Positions 54,850 through 63,257 of a stretch of 64,000 bases of DNA are shown one piece after another. The notes under the pieces are model-generated. The model made no database searches and had not been told where the DNA came from. It was given only the letters and a program-made list of their open reading frames with translations. This DNA is from Pseudooceanicola algae (GTDB lineage Bacteria > Pseudomonadota > Alphaproteobacteria > Rhodobacterales > Rhodobacteraceae): the NCBI RefSeq assembly GCF_003590145.2, contig NZ_CP060436.1, forward strand, positions 124,001 to 188,000. The letters run 5' to 3'. Position 1 is the stretch's first letter, and the number at the start of each line of letters is the position of its first letter. A program made the translations under genes and the position numbers.

Positions 54850-55698
54850 ATGACCAAGGCTCAGATCCGACTTCTGCAAGGCAAATTGACCAGGCTCGGG
54901 CTATACGATGGCGCGATAGACGGGGTGGCCGGCCCCATGACGCTGGCGGCCTTGCCCGCCTGTTTCGCCGCTATGAACCAGCTTGCCCCGCCCGATTTCG
55001 CGAGGTGGGGCAAGTCGCGCCGCTGCATCGCCGCCATGCAGGCCTATGCCCTGTCCGAAGCGATCGACGCCGGGGTGATCGACGGCCTCTGGGGGCCGCA
55101 AACTGATTTTGCCATCATGGCGCTGGCGCAAAAGGTGGCAACCGGTCAGGTTCGTCAGTTCAACGATGAAGGCCCGGACGAGATCCGCAATCCGGCAGGC
55201 TTTCCCGATGAAACGCGGTCTCAGGCCGAGCTTGTGGCCTTCTACGGCCCCGCTGGCACGGCGGACGGCCGCATCCGCCCGCCGCTGGTCAGGGTGCCGC
55301 TGCCCTGGAAGATGAAACTGGCCTGGGCCAAACATCAGACGCGCAGTTTCCTCTGGGCTCACGAAAAATGCGCCGAGAGCCTGGTCAGGGTGCTCGCCCG
55401 CGTCGATGCCCTTTATGCGCCGGCGCAGAAAACCGACCTTGGCCTCGACCTGTTCGGCGGCGATTACGCGCCCCGCCTGATGCGCGGGGCGGACCGGGCC
55501 TCGCTGCATTCCTGGGGCATCGCGTTTGATTTCGACCCCGCCCGCAACCGCCTGCGGGACAACCTCTTCGAGGCGCGACTGGGCCAGCCCGACGCGATCC
55601 CCTTCTGGGAAGCCTGGGAAGCCGAAGGTTGGTGCAGCCTGGGCCGTGTGCGCAATTACGACTTCATGCATGTGCAGGCCGCCCACCGGGCCTATTGA
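54850..55698 (+). CDS. Peptidoglycan-binding / M15-type peptidase-like protein, no signal peptide
   Basis: A 282-residue protein. An N-terminal peptidoglycan-binding domain ([20 protein letters not shown] then [10 protein letters not shown], about 6-36) is followed by a second, weaker one (about 70-95, [14 protein letters not shown]). The C-terminal part has [17 protein letters not shown] (about 218-234) and YDFMHVQ at the end, the Hx6D and HV metal motifs of the M15 D-Ala-D-Ala carboxypeptidase/endolysin family. No signal peptide or anchor is visible, which fits a phage-type lysin or a protein exported by another route. It interrupts mtnP and apt, on the same strand. Confidence 0.8.
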   Translation: MTKAQIRLLQGKLTRLGLYDGAIDGVAGPMTLAALPACFAAMNQLAPPDFARWGKSRRCIAAMQAYALSEAIDAGVIDGLWGPQTDFAIMALAQKVATGQVRQFNDEGPDEIRNPAGFPDETRSQAELVAFYGPAGTADGRIRPPLVRVPLPWKMKLAWAKHQTRSFLWAHEKCAESLVRVLARVDALYAPAQKTDLGLDLFGGDYAPRLMRGADRASLHSWGIAFDFDPARNRLRDNLFEARLGQPDAIPFWEAWEAEGWCSLGRVRNYDFMHVQAAHRAY

Positions 55699-55805
55699 GT
55701 CTTCGGGGCATTCCCCAAAGTCGTGCCGACGATTTTCGGGTGACAAACCGGTCGCGCCTTGGCACCAAGGCGCGATATTGCCCTTGCCCGAAAGGACCTG
55801 CCCCC

Positions 55806-56336
55806 GTGAAGACCGTCAGGGACTACATCCGTACCATTCCCGATTTCCCCCACGAAGGAATCCTGTTCCGGGACGTGACCACGTTGTTCGCGGACCCGCG
55901 CGGGTTGCGTCTGGCGGTGGATCAACTGCTGCATCCCTATGCCGGCGCGCCCATCGACAAGGTCGTCGGGCTCGAGGCGCGCGGCTTCATCCTTGGCGGG
56001 GCCATTGCGCACCAGTTGGGCAAGGGGTTCGTCCCGATCCGCAAGAAGGGCAAGCTGCCGGGGCCGACCATCGGGGAAAGCTATACGCTGGAATACGGCG
56101 AAGCCTCGGTCGAGATCCACAATGATGCCATCCAGCCCGGCGAAAAGATCCTGCTGGTCGATGATCTGCTGGCCACCGGCGGCACCGCCGAGGCGGGGAT
56201 CAAGCTGATCGAACGGCTGGGCGGAGAGATCCTTGGCTGCGCCTTCATCATCGACCTGCCGGATCTGGGCGGTCGGGACAAACTTGTCGAAATGGGCATG
56301 AACATTCACAGCCTCTGTACCTTCGAGGGTCTTTGA
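55806..56336 (+). CDS. apt: Adenine phosphoribosyltransferase
   Basis: Salvages adenine to AMP with PRPP in the cytoplasm, 176 residues. The start is GTG ([20 protein letters not shown]). [14 protein letters not shown] and [20 protein letters not shown] (about 55-74) carry the adenine-binding region, [20 protein letters not shown] follows and [20 protein letters not shown] (about 117-136) is the PRPP motif. Full length. With mtnP it forms a route from methylthioadenosine to AMP. The downstream region holds several hairpins and a terminator. Confidence 0.95.
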   Translation: MKTVRDYIRTIPDFPHEGILFRDVTTLFADPRGLRLAVDQLLHPYAGAPIDKVVGLEARGFILGGAIAHQLGKGFVPIRKKGKLPGPTIGESYTLEYGEASVEIHNDAIQPGEKILLVDDLLATGGTAEAGIKLIERLGGEILGCAFIIDLPDLGGRDKLVEMGMNIHSLCTFEGL

Positions 56337-56424
56337 CGGGGCCCTGTGGCGGGCCGCCATGGAAGAGGAGGTTCGTCCGTAGGTGTTCGAATTTTCGCGC
56401 GGCGTAAGGGACCCTTAAAGGACG

Positions 56425-56530
56425 GCTTGCTAGGAATGGATCACCGGCCGCAAGGCCGCGTCTGCTTGCACGGCTCCTGACGGAGCCACATGCGCCCTGC
56501 CATTGTCCCCCTCGGCAGGGCGCACCCTTT
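56425..56530 (+). ncRNA. Candidate structured RNA downstream of apt
   Basis: Within about 105 nt three stable hairpins follow each other: CGGCC-GCAA-GGCCG (GNRA tetraloop), GGCTCC-TGAC-GGAGCC (56472-56487) and the terminator TGCGCCCTGCC/GGCAGGGCGCA (56491-56524) plus CCCTTTT. There is no ORF here. It could be a small RNA released from the apt 3' end or one with its own promoter; it could equally be just an elaborate terminator. I recognise no known family. Confidence 0.3.
56491..56528 (+). terminator. Rho-independent terminator after apt
   Basis: Perfect 11-bp arms TGCGCCCTGCC (56491-56501) and GGCAGGGCGCA (56514-56524) are followed by CCCTTTT, 155 bp after the apt stop and before the convergent FAD-linked oxidase gene. 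Confidence 0.85.
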
Positions 56531-56551
56531 TCCGGCCCTGCAATGCCGGTG

Positions 56552-57967
56552 TCAGGTCAGCACGGCACCGGGGTTCAGGATGCCATTGGGATCGAACAGG
56601 GCCTTGATGCCGCGCATCATTTCCAGCTTTACCGGATCGCCATAGCGCGCAAGATCCGGGGCCTTCAGCCGCCCGATGCCATGTTCGGCGCTGATTGACC
56701 CGCCATAGGCCACCACCAGATCATGGATGACTTTCATGATCCGCAGTTTCTGACCCGCGTAGTCTGCTCTGTCATGTCCCTTTGGCGGGAAGACGTTGTA
56801 ATGCAGGTTGCCGTCGCCCAGATGGCCAAAGCAGTTCAGCCGATAGGGACCAAGGGCTGCGATCTGTGCGCGGCCCTCGTCGATGAAGGCGGGCAGGGCG
56901 CGGATCGGCACCGAGATGTCGTGGCTCGAGATTGACCCCACGAGGCGGTTCGCCTCGGGGATGGCTTCGCGCAGGCGCCAGAAATCCACCGCCTGGGCCT
57001 CGTTCTGGGAAATCAGGCCATCGCTGACCAGCCCGGCCTCGAAACCTTCGGCAAAGATCGTCTCCATCACCGTTTCGGCGTCCGAGAACAGGCCAAGGTC
57101 GACCAGCACCATCCAGTCCGGGGCGGGATCGAACAGGCGGCGGGTGTCCGGCATTGTCTCTGCCAGGAAATCAAGGCCCACCCCCGAGATCAATTCGAAG
57201 GCCGAGATCCCGTCGCCGGCATGGCCCCGCGCCAGTGCCAGCAGATCCAGCGCCTGCGCGGGTGACCCCGTGACCATCAGCGCCACGGACCGGCTGCGCG
57301 GGCGGGGGAACAGCTTGAACGTGGCGGCGGTGATGACCCCCAGCGTGCCTTCCGAGCCGATCATGAGGTTGCGCAGGTCATAGCCGGTGTTGTCCTTGCG
57401 CAGCCCGGTCAGGGTGTTCATCACGCGGCCATCGGCCAGGACCGCCTCGACCCCGAGGCAAAGTTCGCGCGCATTGCCATAGCGCAGCACATTGGCCCCG
57501 CCGGCATTGGTGCCCAGCACCCCGCCGACGCGGGCCGAGCCCTGCGCGCCGAAGCTGAGAGGGAACAGGCGATCTGCGTCAAGCGCGGCATTTTGCAGGT
57601 CCTCGATCACCACGCCGGCCTCGACCGTGGCGACATTGCCCACCGTGTCGATGCTGCGGATGCGGTTCATCCGTTCCAGTGTCAGCACCAGTGGGGTGGG
57701 GCCGTCGGGCATGATCTGACCGCCGCACAGGCTGGTGCCGCCACCATAGGGGATCACGGGCACGCGGGCGGCATTGGCAGCGGCCAGGATCGTCGCCACC
57801 TCTGTTGTGGAGCCGGGGGCCAGGACCAGTTCTGCATGACCCTTCCAGACGCCGCGGGGTTCGCGGTTGTAGGGCGCGGGATCGGCCCGAAAAGCGGCCT
57901 GCGGCAGTTGGGCGCGCAATTGCGTCGTCAGGGTAGTGTCGGCGGGGGACAGCGGCGGAATGGTCAT
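56552..57967 (-). CDS. FAD-binding oxidase/dehydrogenase (D-2-hydroxy acid dehydrogenase type)
   Basis: A 471-residue flavoprotein of the VAO/GlcD group. The FAD-binding PCMH domain (about 40-220) has VIPYGGGTSLCGGQIMPDG (about 70-89), VEAGVVIEDLQNAAL and SARVGGVLGTNAGGANVLRY (about 145-164). The FAD-oxidase C domain ends with FGHLGDGNLHYNVFPP, GGSISAEHGIGRLKAPDLAR and ALFDPNGILNPG, signatures shared by D-lactate, glycolate and D-2-hydroxyglutarate dehydrogenases. The exact substrate cannot be told. No iron-sulfur partner is adjacent, which argues for a D-2-hydroxyglutarate- or D-lactate-type single subunit enzyme. ptsP lies 33 bp upstream in the same direction. Confidence 0.88.
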   Translation of the reverse strand: MTIPPLSPADTTLTTQLRAQLPQAAFRADPAPYNREPRGVWKGHAELVLAPGSTTEVATILAAANAARVPVIPYGGGTSLCGGQIMPDGPTPLVLTLERMNRIRSIDTVGNVATVEAGVVIEDLQNAALDADRLFPLSFGAQGSARVGGVLGTNAGGANVLRYGNARELCLGVEAVLADGRVMNTLTGLRKDNTGYDLRNLMIGSEGTLGVITAATFKLFPRPRSRSVALMVTGSPAQALDLLALARGHAGDGISAFELISGVGLDFLAETMPDTRRLFDPAPDWMVLVDLGLFSDAETVMETIFAEGFEAGLVSDGLISQNEAQAVDFWRLREAIPEANRLVGSISSHDISVPIRALPAFIDEGRAQIAALGPYRLNCFGHLGDGNLHYNVFPPKGHDRADYAGQKLRIMKVIHDLVVAYGGSISAEHGIGRLKAPDLARYGDPVKLEMMRGIKALFDPNGILNPGAVLT

Positions 57968-58000
57968 GGCCGGTTGGGTCTTTCGAAGGGCCGGGCCGGG

Positions 58001-60244
58001 TCAGCCGACAAGGCGCAGATGGGCATTGACGGCCTCGCGCACCGATTGCTCTCCGCGTTCGGCGGCGGCTTCGATGACGGCGCGGACCTCGGCCAGGTCG
58101 ACCTTCAGCAGCAGGCTTTTCACCGGTCCGATGGAGGCCGGGCGCATCGACAGGGCATGCAGGCCCATGGCGGCCAGGCAGACGGCCTCTACCGGGCGGC
58201 CCGCGTCTTCGCCACAGAAGCTGAGCGGGGTGCCGGTTTCCTCGCAACGCTCGACGATGCGTTGCAGGAAGGTCAGGAAGGAAACGTTCAGCGTGTCGTA
58301 GCGTTTGCGGACCCGTTCGTTTTCGCGGTCCGCGGCAAAGAAGAACTGCTTGAGGTCATTGCCGCCGATCGAGACAAATTGCACTTCCTCGAAGAACTGG
58401 CGCGGGGCGAAGGCGAGGCTGGGCGTTTCCAGCATGGCGCCGATTTCCAGCGATGAAGGCAATGCGTGACCCAGGATACGTTCGCGTGCCAGCGCCTTGT
58501 CCATCTCGGCGCGGGCCGCCTTGAATTCCTCGTATTGCGCGACAAAGGGGAACATTACCGACAGAGGGCGGCCATTGGCGGCCCGGATCAGCGCCTGCAG
58601 CTGCATCCGCATGACGCCGGGCTTGTCCAGCCCGACGCGGATCGCCCGCCAGCCGAGCGCCGGGTTGGGTTCATCCGTCTTCTTCATGTAGCTCAGGACC
58701 TTGTCCGAGCCGATGTCGAGCGTGCGGAACACGACCCGCCGGCCGCCAGCATTGTCCAGCACATGAGCATAGAGCTTGGAGAGCTCCGACCGGGTCGGCA
58801 TCTTGTTGCGGATCAGGAACTGAAGCTCGGTCCGGAACAGACCGACGCCTTCGGCCCCCGACCCTTCGAGAGACGGCAGATCGGCCATCAGACCGGCGTT
58901 CATGGTCAGAGAGATCCGCGTGCCGCAACTGGTCACCGCCGGCGTGTCGCGGATCGAGGCATAGCGTTGCTGCGCTTCGGCCTGCATCGCGATCTTGTCG
59001 CGGAAGGCGCTGACGACCGTGTCCTCGGGGCGCAGATGGGCCAGACCGTTGTCGCCATCGACCATGATCAGGTCACCGTTCAGGGCCTCGGTCGTGATGT
59101 TGGACGCATGGATGATCAGCGGGATCGCCAGGGCGCGGGCGACGATGGCCGCGTGACTGCCGACAGAGCCTTGTTCCAACACGATGCCGCGCAGCGTGCG
59201 CCCGTAATCCAGCAGCTCCGCCGGGCCGATGTTGCGGGCCACGAGGATCGGATCGACCGGGATCTCGGCACCGGTCTCCTTGCCCTGGCCGGTCAGGATG
59301 CGCAGCAGGCGGTTGGACAGGTCGTCCAGATCATGCAGCCGTTCCCGCAGATAATGATCCGCGGCGCTGGTCAGCCGGATGCGGGCGGCGGTCTGTTCCT
59401 TTTCAACGGCGGCTTCTGCGGACAGGCCGACATCGATGTCCTCTTCCATGCGGCGCATCCAGCCCTTGGAATTGGCGAACATCCGGTAGGTTTCCAGCAC
59501 TTCGAGCTGATCCGCATCGCCCTGGCTGGCGGTGGCCAGCATCTTGTCGACCCCGACGCGCAACTGTTCGACGGCCTCGTGCAGGCGTTCACGTTCGCGG
59601 ACCGGATCATCCGCGATCGGGTTGGTGATGACCACGCGGGGTTCATGAAGCCAGACGTGCCCTTCGGCGGCGCCTTCCTGAGCGCAGGCGCCGCGGAACA
59701 TCACCGGCTTGGTATGGCGCTTGGTCATCGGGGCGTTGTCGCCGACGAAGGCGCCAAGCTCGGCCATCTCGGCCAGCACCATGGCGACAACTTCCAGGGC
59801 ATAGATCTCGTCGTCGGAATACTTGCGCGCGGTCCTGGATTGCACCACCAGCACGCCAAGGGTCTCGCCAAGCCGCTGGATCGGCACGCCGCCGAAGGAA
59901 GAATATATCTCTTCCCCGGTTTCCGGCATGAAACGGAAGCCCTGTTCCTTGGGCGCGTCGGCGGTGTTGATGACATTGCCGGTGCGCGCCACCCGCCCGA
60001 CCAGGCCTTCGCCAAGGCGCATACGGGTTTCATGGACTGCACTGGGGTTCAGCCCTTCGGTGGCGCAGAGTTCCAGGGTCTCGGCATCGCGGAACAGGTA
60101 GACCGAGCAGACCTCGGTCAGCATGGAATTTGCAATCAGCCCGGTGATCCGGTCAAGCCGCGCCTGGCCATGCCCGTCCTCGGCCATGACTTCGCGCAAC
60201 CGCCCGAGCATCTTGCGGCTATCGGTCTGATTCTCGTCGCCCAT
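58001..60244 (-). CDS. ptsP: Phosphoenolpyruvate--protein phosphotransferase PtsP (EI-Ntr)
   Basis: The first component of the nitrogen-related PTS; it transfers phosphate from PEP to NPr. The 747 residues start with a GAF domain (about 20-165), then the EI N-terminal domain and the phospho-His domain. GIVLEQGSVGSHAAIVARAL places the phosphorylated His at about 365. The PEP-binding TIM barrel has GVGLFRTELQFLIRNKMPTR, VVFRTLDIGSDKVLSYM and FVSIGGNDLKQFFFAADREN. The catalytic Cys lies in LSFCGEDAGRP near the end. The ATG follows GGGAG. It is downstream of lysC, a conserved alphaproteobacterial neighbour. Confidence 0.96.
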   Translation of the reverse strand: MGDENQTDSRKMLGRLREVMAEDGHGQARLDRITGLIANSMLTEVCSVYLFRDAETLELCATEGLNPSAVHETRMRLGEGLVGRVARTGNVINTADAPKEQGFRFMPETGEEIYSSFGGVPIQRLGETLGVLVVQSRTARKYSDDEIYALEVVAMVLAEMAELGAFVGDNAPMTKRHTKPVMFRGACAQEGAAEGHVWLHEPRVVITNPIADDPVRERERLHEAVEQLRVGVDKMLATASQGDADQLEVLETYRMFANSKGWMRRMEEDIDVGLSAEAAVEKEQTAARIRLTSAADHYLRERLHDLDDLSNRLLRILTGQGKETGAEIPVDPILVARNIGPAELLDYGRTLRGIVLEQGSVGSHAAIVARALAIPLIIHASNITTEALNGDLIMVDGDNGLAHLRPEDTVVSAFRDKIAMQAEAQQRYASIRDTPAVTSCGTRISLTMNAGLMADLPSLEGSGAEGVGLFRTELQFLIRNKMPTRSELSKLYAHVLDNAGGRRVVFRTLDIGSDKVLSYMKKTDEPNPALGWRAIRVGLDKPGVMRMQLQALIRAANGRPLSVMFPFVAQYEEFKAARAEMDKALARERILGHALPSSLEIGAMLETPSLAFAPRQFFEEVQFVSIGGNDLKQFFFAADRENERVRKRYDTLNVSFLTFLQRIVERCEETGTPLSFCGEDAGRPVEAVCLAAMGLHALSMRPASIGPVKSLLLKVDLAEVRAVIEAAAERGEQSVREAVNAHLRLVG

Positions 60245-60434
60245 TTCGCGGCTCCCATGTCTTCCGGCGCCGGGACTGAATAGACCACAACGGATCGTGA
60301 AGCGAAATGGCTAAGTGACGCGGGATCGCATCGGTTGCGGCGGATTGGTGCGTATCGGGGGGAAGGGGAGCCGCCACACTTGGGGCAGCTGGCCTCAATT
60401 CACCCCGGAGTATTTTCGACAGGGTGCCGTCAGG

Positions 60435-60458
60435 GCCGCGGCCGGTGAGGGCCGCGGC
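60435..60458 (-). terminator. GC-rich hairpin after lysC
   Basis: Perfect 9-bp arms GCCGCGGCC and GGCCGCGGC enclose GGTGAG, 20 bp after the lysC stop. There is no T run; the shared AAAATACTCCGGGG motif follows about 25 bp later on the minus strand, around 60400-60413. Confidence 0.55.
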
Positions 60459-60477
60459 TAGGGTCATGGCGGCCCGG

Positions 60478-61716
60478 TCAGGCGGATTTTTCGAGGCCGA
60501 AGGCGTCGTGCAGGGCCTGAACGGCCAGTTCGAGGTACTTGCGGTCGATCAGGACCGAGATCTTGATTTCCGAGGTCGCGATGACCTTGATGTTGATGCC
60601 TTCGTCCGACAGCGTCTGGAACATCCTGGCCGCCACGCCGGATTGCGAGCGCATGCCGATCCCGACGGCAGAAAGCTTGCAGACGCCGGTATCGGCGACA
60701 AGTTCCGCGAACTTCAGATCGCCACGGGTCTGGGCGTCCGCCATGGCTTTTTCGGCCCGTTTCACCTGGTCGATGGGGCAGGAGAAGGTCATGTCGGTCA
60801 GCCCATCTTCGGCGATGTTCTGAATGATCATGTCGACGTTGATCCCCGCCTCGGAAAGCGGGCCGAAGATGGCGGCGGCGATGCCGGGCCGGTCCTCGAC
60901 CGAGACCAGGGTCATTTTCGCTTCGTCACGCGAAAAGGCGATACCGTTGACGACGTTGGATTCCATGATGTCCTCCTCGGCACAGACAAGGGTGCCGGCA
61001 GTGTCGGATTGTTCCTCGAAACTGGAAAGAACCCGCAGTTTGACGTTATAGCGCATCGCCAGTTCGACCGAGCGGGTCTGCAGGACCTTGGCGCCGAGCG
61101 AGGCCAGTTCGAGCATTTCCTCGAAGGCGATCCGGTCGAGCTTGCGGGCCTTGTCGCAGACGCGGGGGTCGGTGGTGTAGATCCCGTCGACATCCGTGTA
61201 GATGTCGCAGCGTTCGGCATCAAAGGCGGCGGCAAAGGCGACGGCGGTGGTGTCAGATCCCCCCCGGCCGAGGGTGGTGATGCGGCCTTCGGGCGAGACG
61301 CCCTGGAAGCCGGCGACCACGGCGACCTTCATGCCTTCGGCGAATTTCGCCATGATGTTTTCGGGGGGGATTTCCTCGATCCGAGCGGCGCTGTGGGCGG
61401 AGTTGGTCTTCAGCGGCACCTGCCAGCCCTGCCAGGACCGTGCGGGCACGTCCATTTCCTGCAAGGTCAGGGCCATCAGCCCGGCGGTGACGTTTTCGCC
61501 CGAGGAAACAACCGCGTCATATTCGCGTGCGTCATACATGGGCGAGGTTTCGTTCACCCAGCCGACCAGTTCATTGGTCTTGCCCGACATGGCCGAGACG
61601 ATGACGATCACGTCATAGCCCTTGGCCACTTCGACGCCGACGCGCTTTGCCGCGCGGCGGATACGGTCGAGATTGGCGACGGATGTGCCGCCGAACTTCA
61701 TTACGAGAACAGGCAT
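60478..61716 (-). CDS. lysC: Aspartate kinase
   Basis: Phosphorylates aspartate, the first step to Lys, Thr, Met and Ile. The 412 residues start MPVLVMKFGGTSVANLDRI, the kinase signature; VIVIVSAMSGKTNELVGWV, SSGENVTAGLMA, TLGRGGSDTTAVAFAAAF and YTDVDGIYTTDPR are the catalytic motifs. Two C-terminal ACT domains (about 265-410) for feedback control include VEDRPGIAAAIFGPLSEAGI and GIGMRSQSGVAARMFQTLSD. The open frame upstream is longer, but ATG 61716 fits the family exactly. thrC of the same pathway lies 13 kb away. Confidence 0.96.
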   Translation of the reverse strand: MPVLVMKFGGTSVANLDRIRRAAKRVGVEVAKGYDVIVIVSAMSGKTNELVGWVNETSPMYDAREYDAVVSSGENVTAGLMALTLQEMDVPARSWQGWQVPLKTNSAHSAARIEEIPPENIMAKFAEGMKVAVVAGFQGVSPEGRITTLGRGGSDTTAVAFAAAFDAERCDIYTDVDGIYTTDPRVCDKARKLDRIAFEEMLELASLGAKVLQTRSVELAMRYNVKLRVLSSFEEQSDTAGTLVCAEEDIMESNVVNGIAFSRDEAKMTLVSVEDRPGIAAAIFGPLSEAGINVDMIIQNIAEDGLTDMTFSCPIDQVKRAEKAMADAQTRGDLKFAELVADTGVCKLSAVGIGMRSQSGVAARMFQTLSDEGINIKVIATSEIKISVLIDRKYLELAVQALHDAFGLEKSA

Positions 61717-61852
61717 ATGTGTCTTCGCCCAGGTCCAGACTTCGGATTGCGGGGGGTTTACGCGCAGTCCGCGAGGGGCGCAAGCGGGCAATGACAGAGC
61801 AGGGACAGGGTGGGGGTGGCGCGCAGGGCGATCAGCGGGTCGCGCTGCCGCG

Positions 61853-62293
61853 TCAGTTGGTCTTGCGGCGCGGGGTGAAGGGCAGGGGCAGGACCGGGAC
61901 GCCGTCTTCCAGAAGGGCGCGGGCTTCTTCGGGGCGGGCTTCGCCGTAGATGGCGCGTCCGGGCTTTGCGCCGTCGTGGATCTCGCGCGCCTGACGGGCG
62001 AAATCCTTGCCCACGTAATCGGCGGTTGCCTCGACCTTGCGACGCATCTCGGCCATTGCCTGTTCGGCCTGAAGTTGAGCCGCTTCGGTCTGAAGCGGAT
62101 TGGAGCCGGGCGCGGCGTCGTCCCCGCGCGAAGTCTGCACACGCGGGGCCATCGGGGCCTTGTCGACATGCGCCGAGCCGCAGATGGCGCAGGTGATCAT
62201 GCTGGCACCCTGAAGCTTTTCAAAGGCTTCGGACGATTGGAACCAGCTGTCAAAGCGGTGGTCCCGGTCACATTTCAGGGAAAACTGGATCAT
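61853..62293 (-). CDS. DUF1178 family protein
   Basis: A small protein of 146 residues that starts MIQFSLKCDRDHRFDSWFQS, the typical DUF1178 N-terminus, with a zinc-type Cys pair CAICGSAHVDKAPMAPRV (about 34-51). The middle is a charged helix (AAQLQAEQAMAEMRRKVEAT), and the C-terminus contains FARQAREIHDGAKPGRAIYG and EEARALLEDGVPVLPLPF, conserved in the family. Function is unknown. It lies in the minus-strand group between lysC and a Nudix gene. The in-frame extension upstream is a spurious Pro/Gly-rich tail. Confidence 0.9.
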   Translation of the reverse strand: MIQFSLKCDRDHRFDSWFQSSEAFEKLQGASMITCAICGSAHVDKAPMAPRVQTSRGDDAAPGSNPLQTEAAQLQAEQAMAEMRRKVEATADYVGKDFARQAREIHDGAKPGRAIYGEARPEEARALLEDGVPVLPLPFTPRRKTN

Positions 62294-62503
62294 CGCGGCG
62301 CGGCGCCTGCCTGTCTTGCTATGGATGCCTGGCCCCTGGACGGGGCATGGGGCGGAACGGCCGCCCTTGCATATCACATAATTCCCGCAGGGCCGGATGC
62401 AAGCCTTGTCGCTGACGCGAGGTCTGGCGCGGGCGCCGGTGCCACCAAAACAGGCCGGGGTACCAACTGGGCGTCGGGATCGTCCGACGGGGGGCGACAC
62501 GGC

Positions 62504-63013
62504 CTAGAAGCTGACGGCCTCGGGGTCGAACTGGCGCAGCAATTGGGCCAGTTCGGGTTCATCCACAAGGCGCGCGGCCTTCTTGCGCGACACCCATTTG
62601 CGGCGGCGCTGGCCGGCTTCGGGGAACTGGCGTTTCAGGTGGTCGACCTCGACCGGGTAGACAACGCAGCGGCAGGGCAGGGCGGCCCCGTCATCCAGCA
62701 TCTTGTCATAGCCATAGGTGCCAAGTGCTTCGTCGGAGACACGGCCCGAAACGCCGGCCTCTTCATAGGCTTCGCGCAGGGCGGCGTTTGCCGGCGAGCG
62801 GTTTTTCATCGGCCAGCCCTTGGGCAGGATCCATCGTCCGGTACCGCGCGAGGTGATCAGCAGGATTTCGGGGCGGTCCTTGACCATGCGATAGGTCAGG
62901 GCCGCATATTGGGCATGGCTGCCTTGCAAGCAAGCGGCTTGGGGCGGCGAAGTCATCGTGAGATGTGCCACGCCCTGAACGTCGGGTTCGATCAATTCCG
63001 CCTGTGCTGTCAC
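62504..63013 (-). CDS. Nudix hydrolase
   Basis: A 169-residue hydrolase of nucleoside-diphosphate-type compounds. The Nudix box is GWPMKNRSPANAALREAYEE then AGV: the metal-binding REAYEEAGV is complete, but the Glu usual at position 7 of the box is Arg, as in some PKGWP-type alphaproteobacterial members. The GTG start is supported by GAGGAGAGG upstream; an ATG at codon 20 (MTSPPQA) is the alternative. It has no operon partner. The substrate may be an inositol polyphosphate- or diadenosine-type molecule, but that is family analogy only. Confidence 0.88.
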   Translation of the reverse strand: MTAQAELIEPDVQGVAHLTMTSPPQAACLQGSHAQYAALTYRMVKDRPEILLITSRGTGRWILPKGWPMKNRSPANAALREAYEEAGVSGRVSDEALGTYGYDKMLDDGAALPCRCVVYPVEVDHLKRQFPEAGQRRRKWVSRKKAARLVDEPELAQLLRQFDPEAVSF

Positions 63014-63203
63014 GCTTGCCTGCCTCTCCTCACTTCGAAACTGCCCCGTTTTTCCACCCCACGAGGGGCTGACCGGGATCTTGCGTTGAACTCCACATGT
63101 AGTGGAATCCTTATCAGTCGAGAGATTGAGGGCGTTTTATGAAAAATTCATTAACAATTGTGGCCAATCCCGCCGGCGCCGGGCCGTGGTGGCATAAAAA
63201 CAA

Positions 63204-63233
63204 GCGGGCCGGGACGATTTTGCCCCGACCCGC
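63204..63233 (-). terminator. Rho-independent terminator of betA
   Basis: On the minus strand the arms GCGGGTCGGG and CCCGGCCCGC (one G/T pair) enclose about 10 nt and are followed by TTGTTTTT, just after the betA stop. Confidence 0.85.
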
Positions 63234-63257
63234 CTGATATTGCAGCAGTCAAGGGGA

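Noticed and set aside
62504-63013. Inactive Nudix protein because Glu-7 of the box is Arg
   Set aside because: The metal-binding REAYEEAGV is intact and the same change is seen in PKGWP-type members, so inactivity is not supported.
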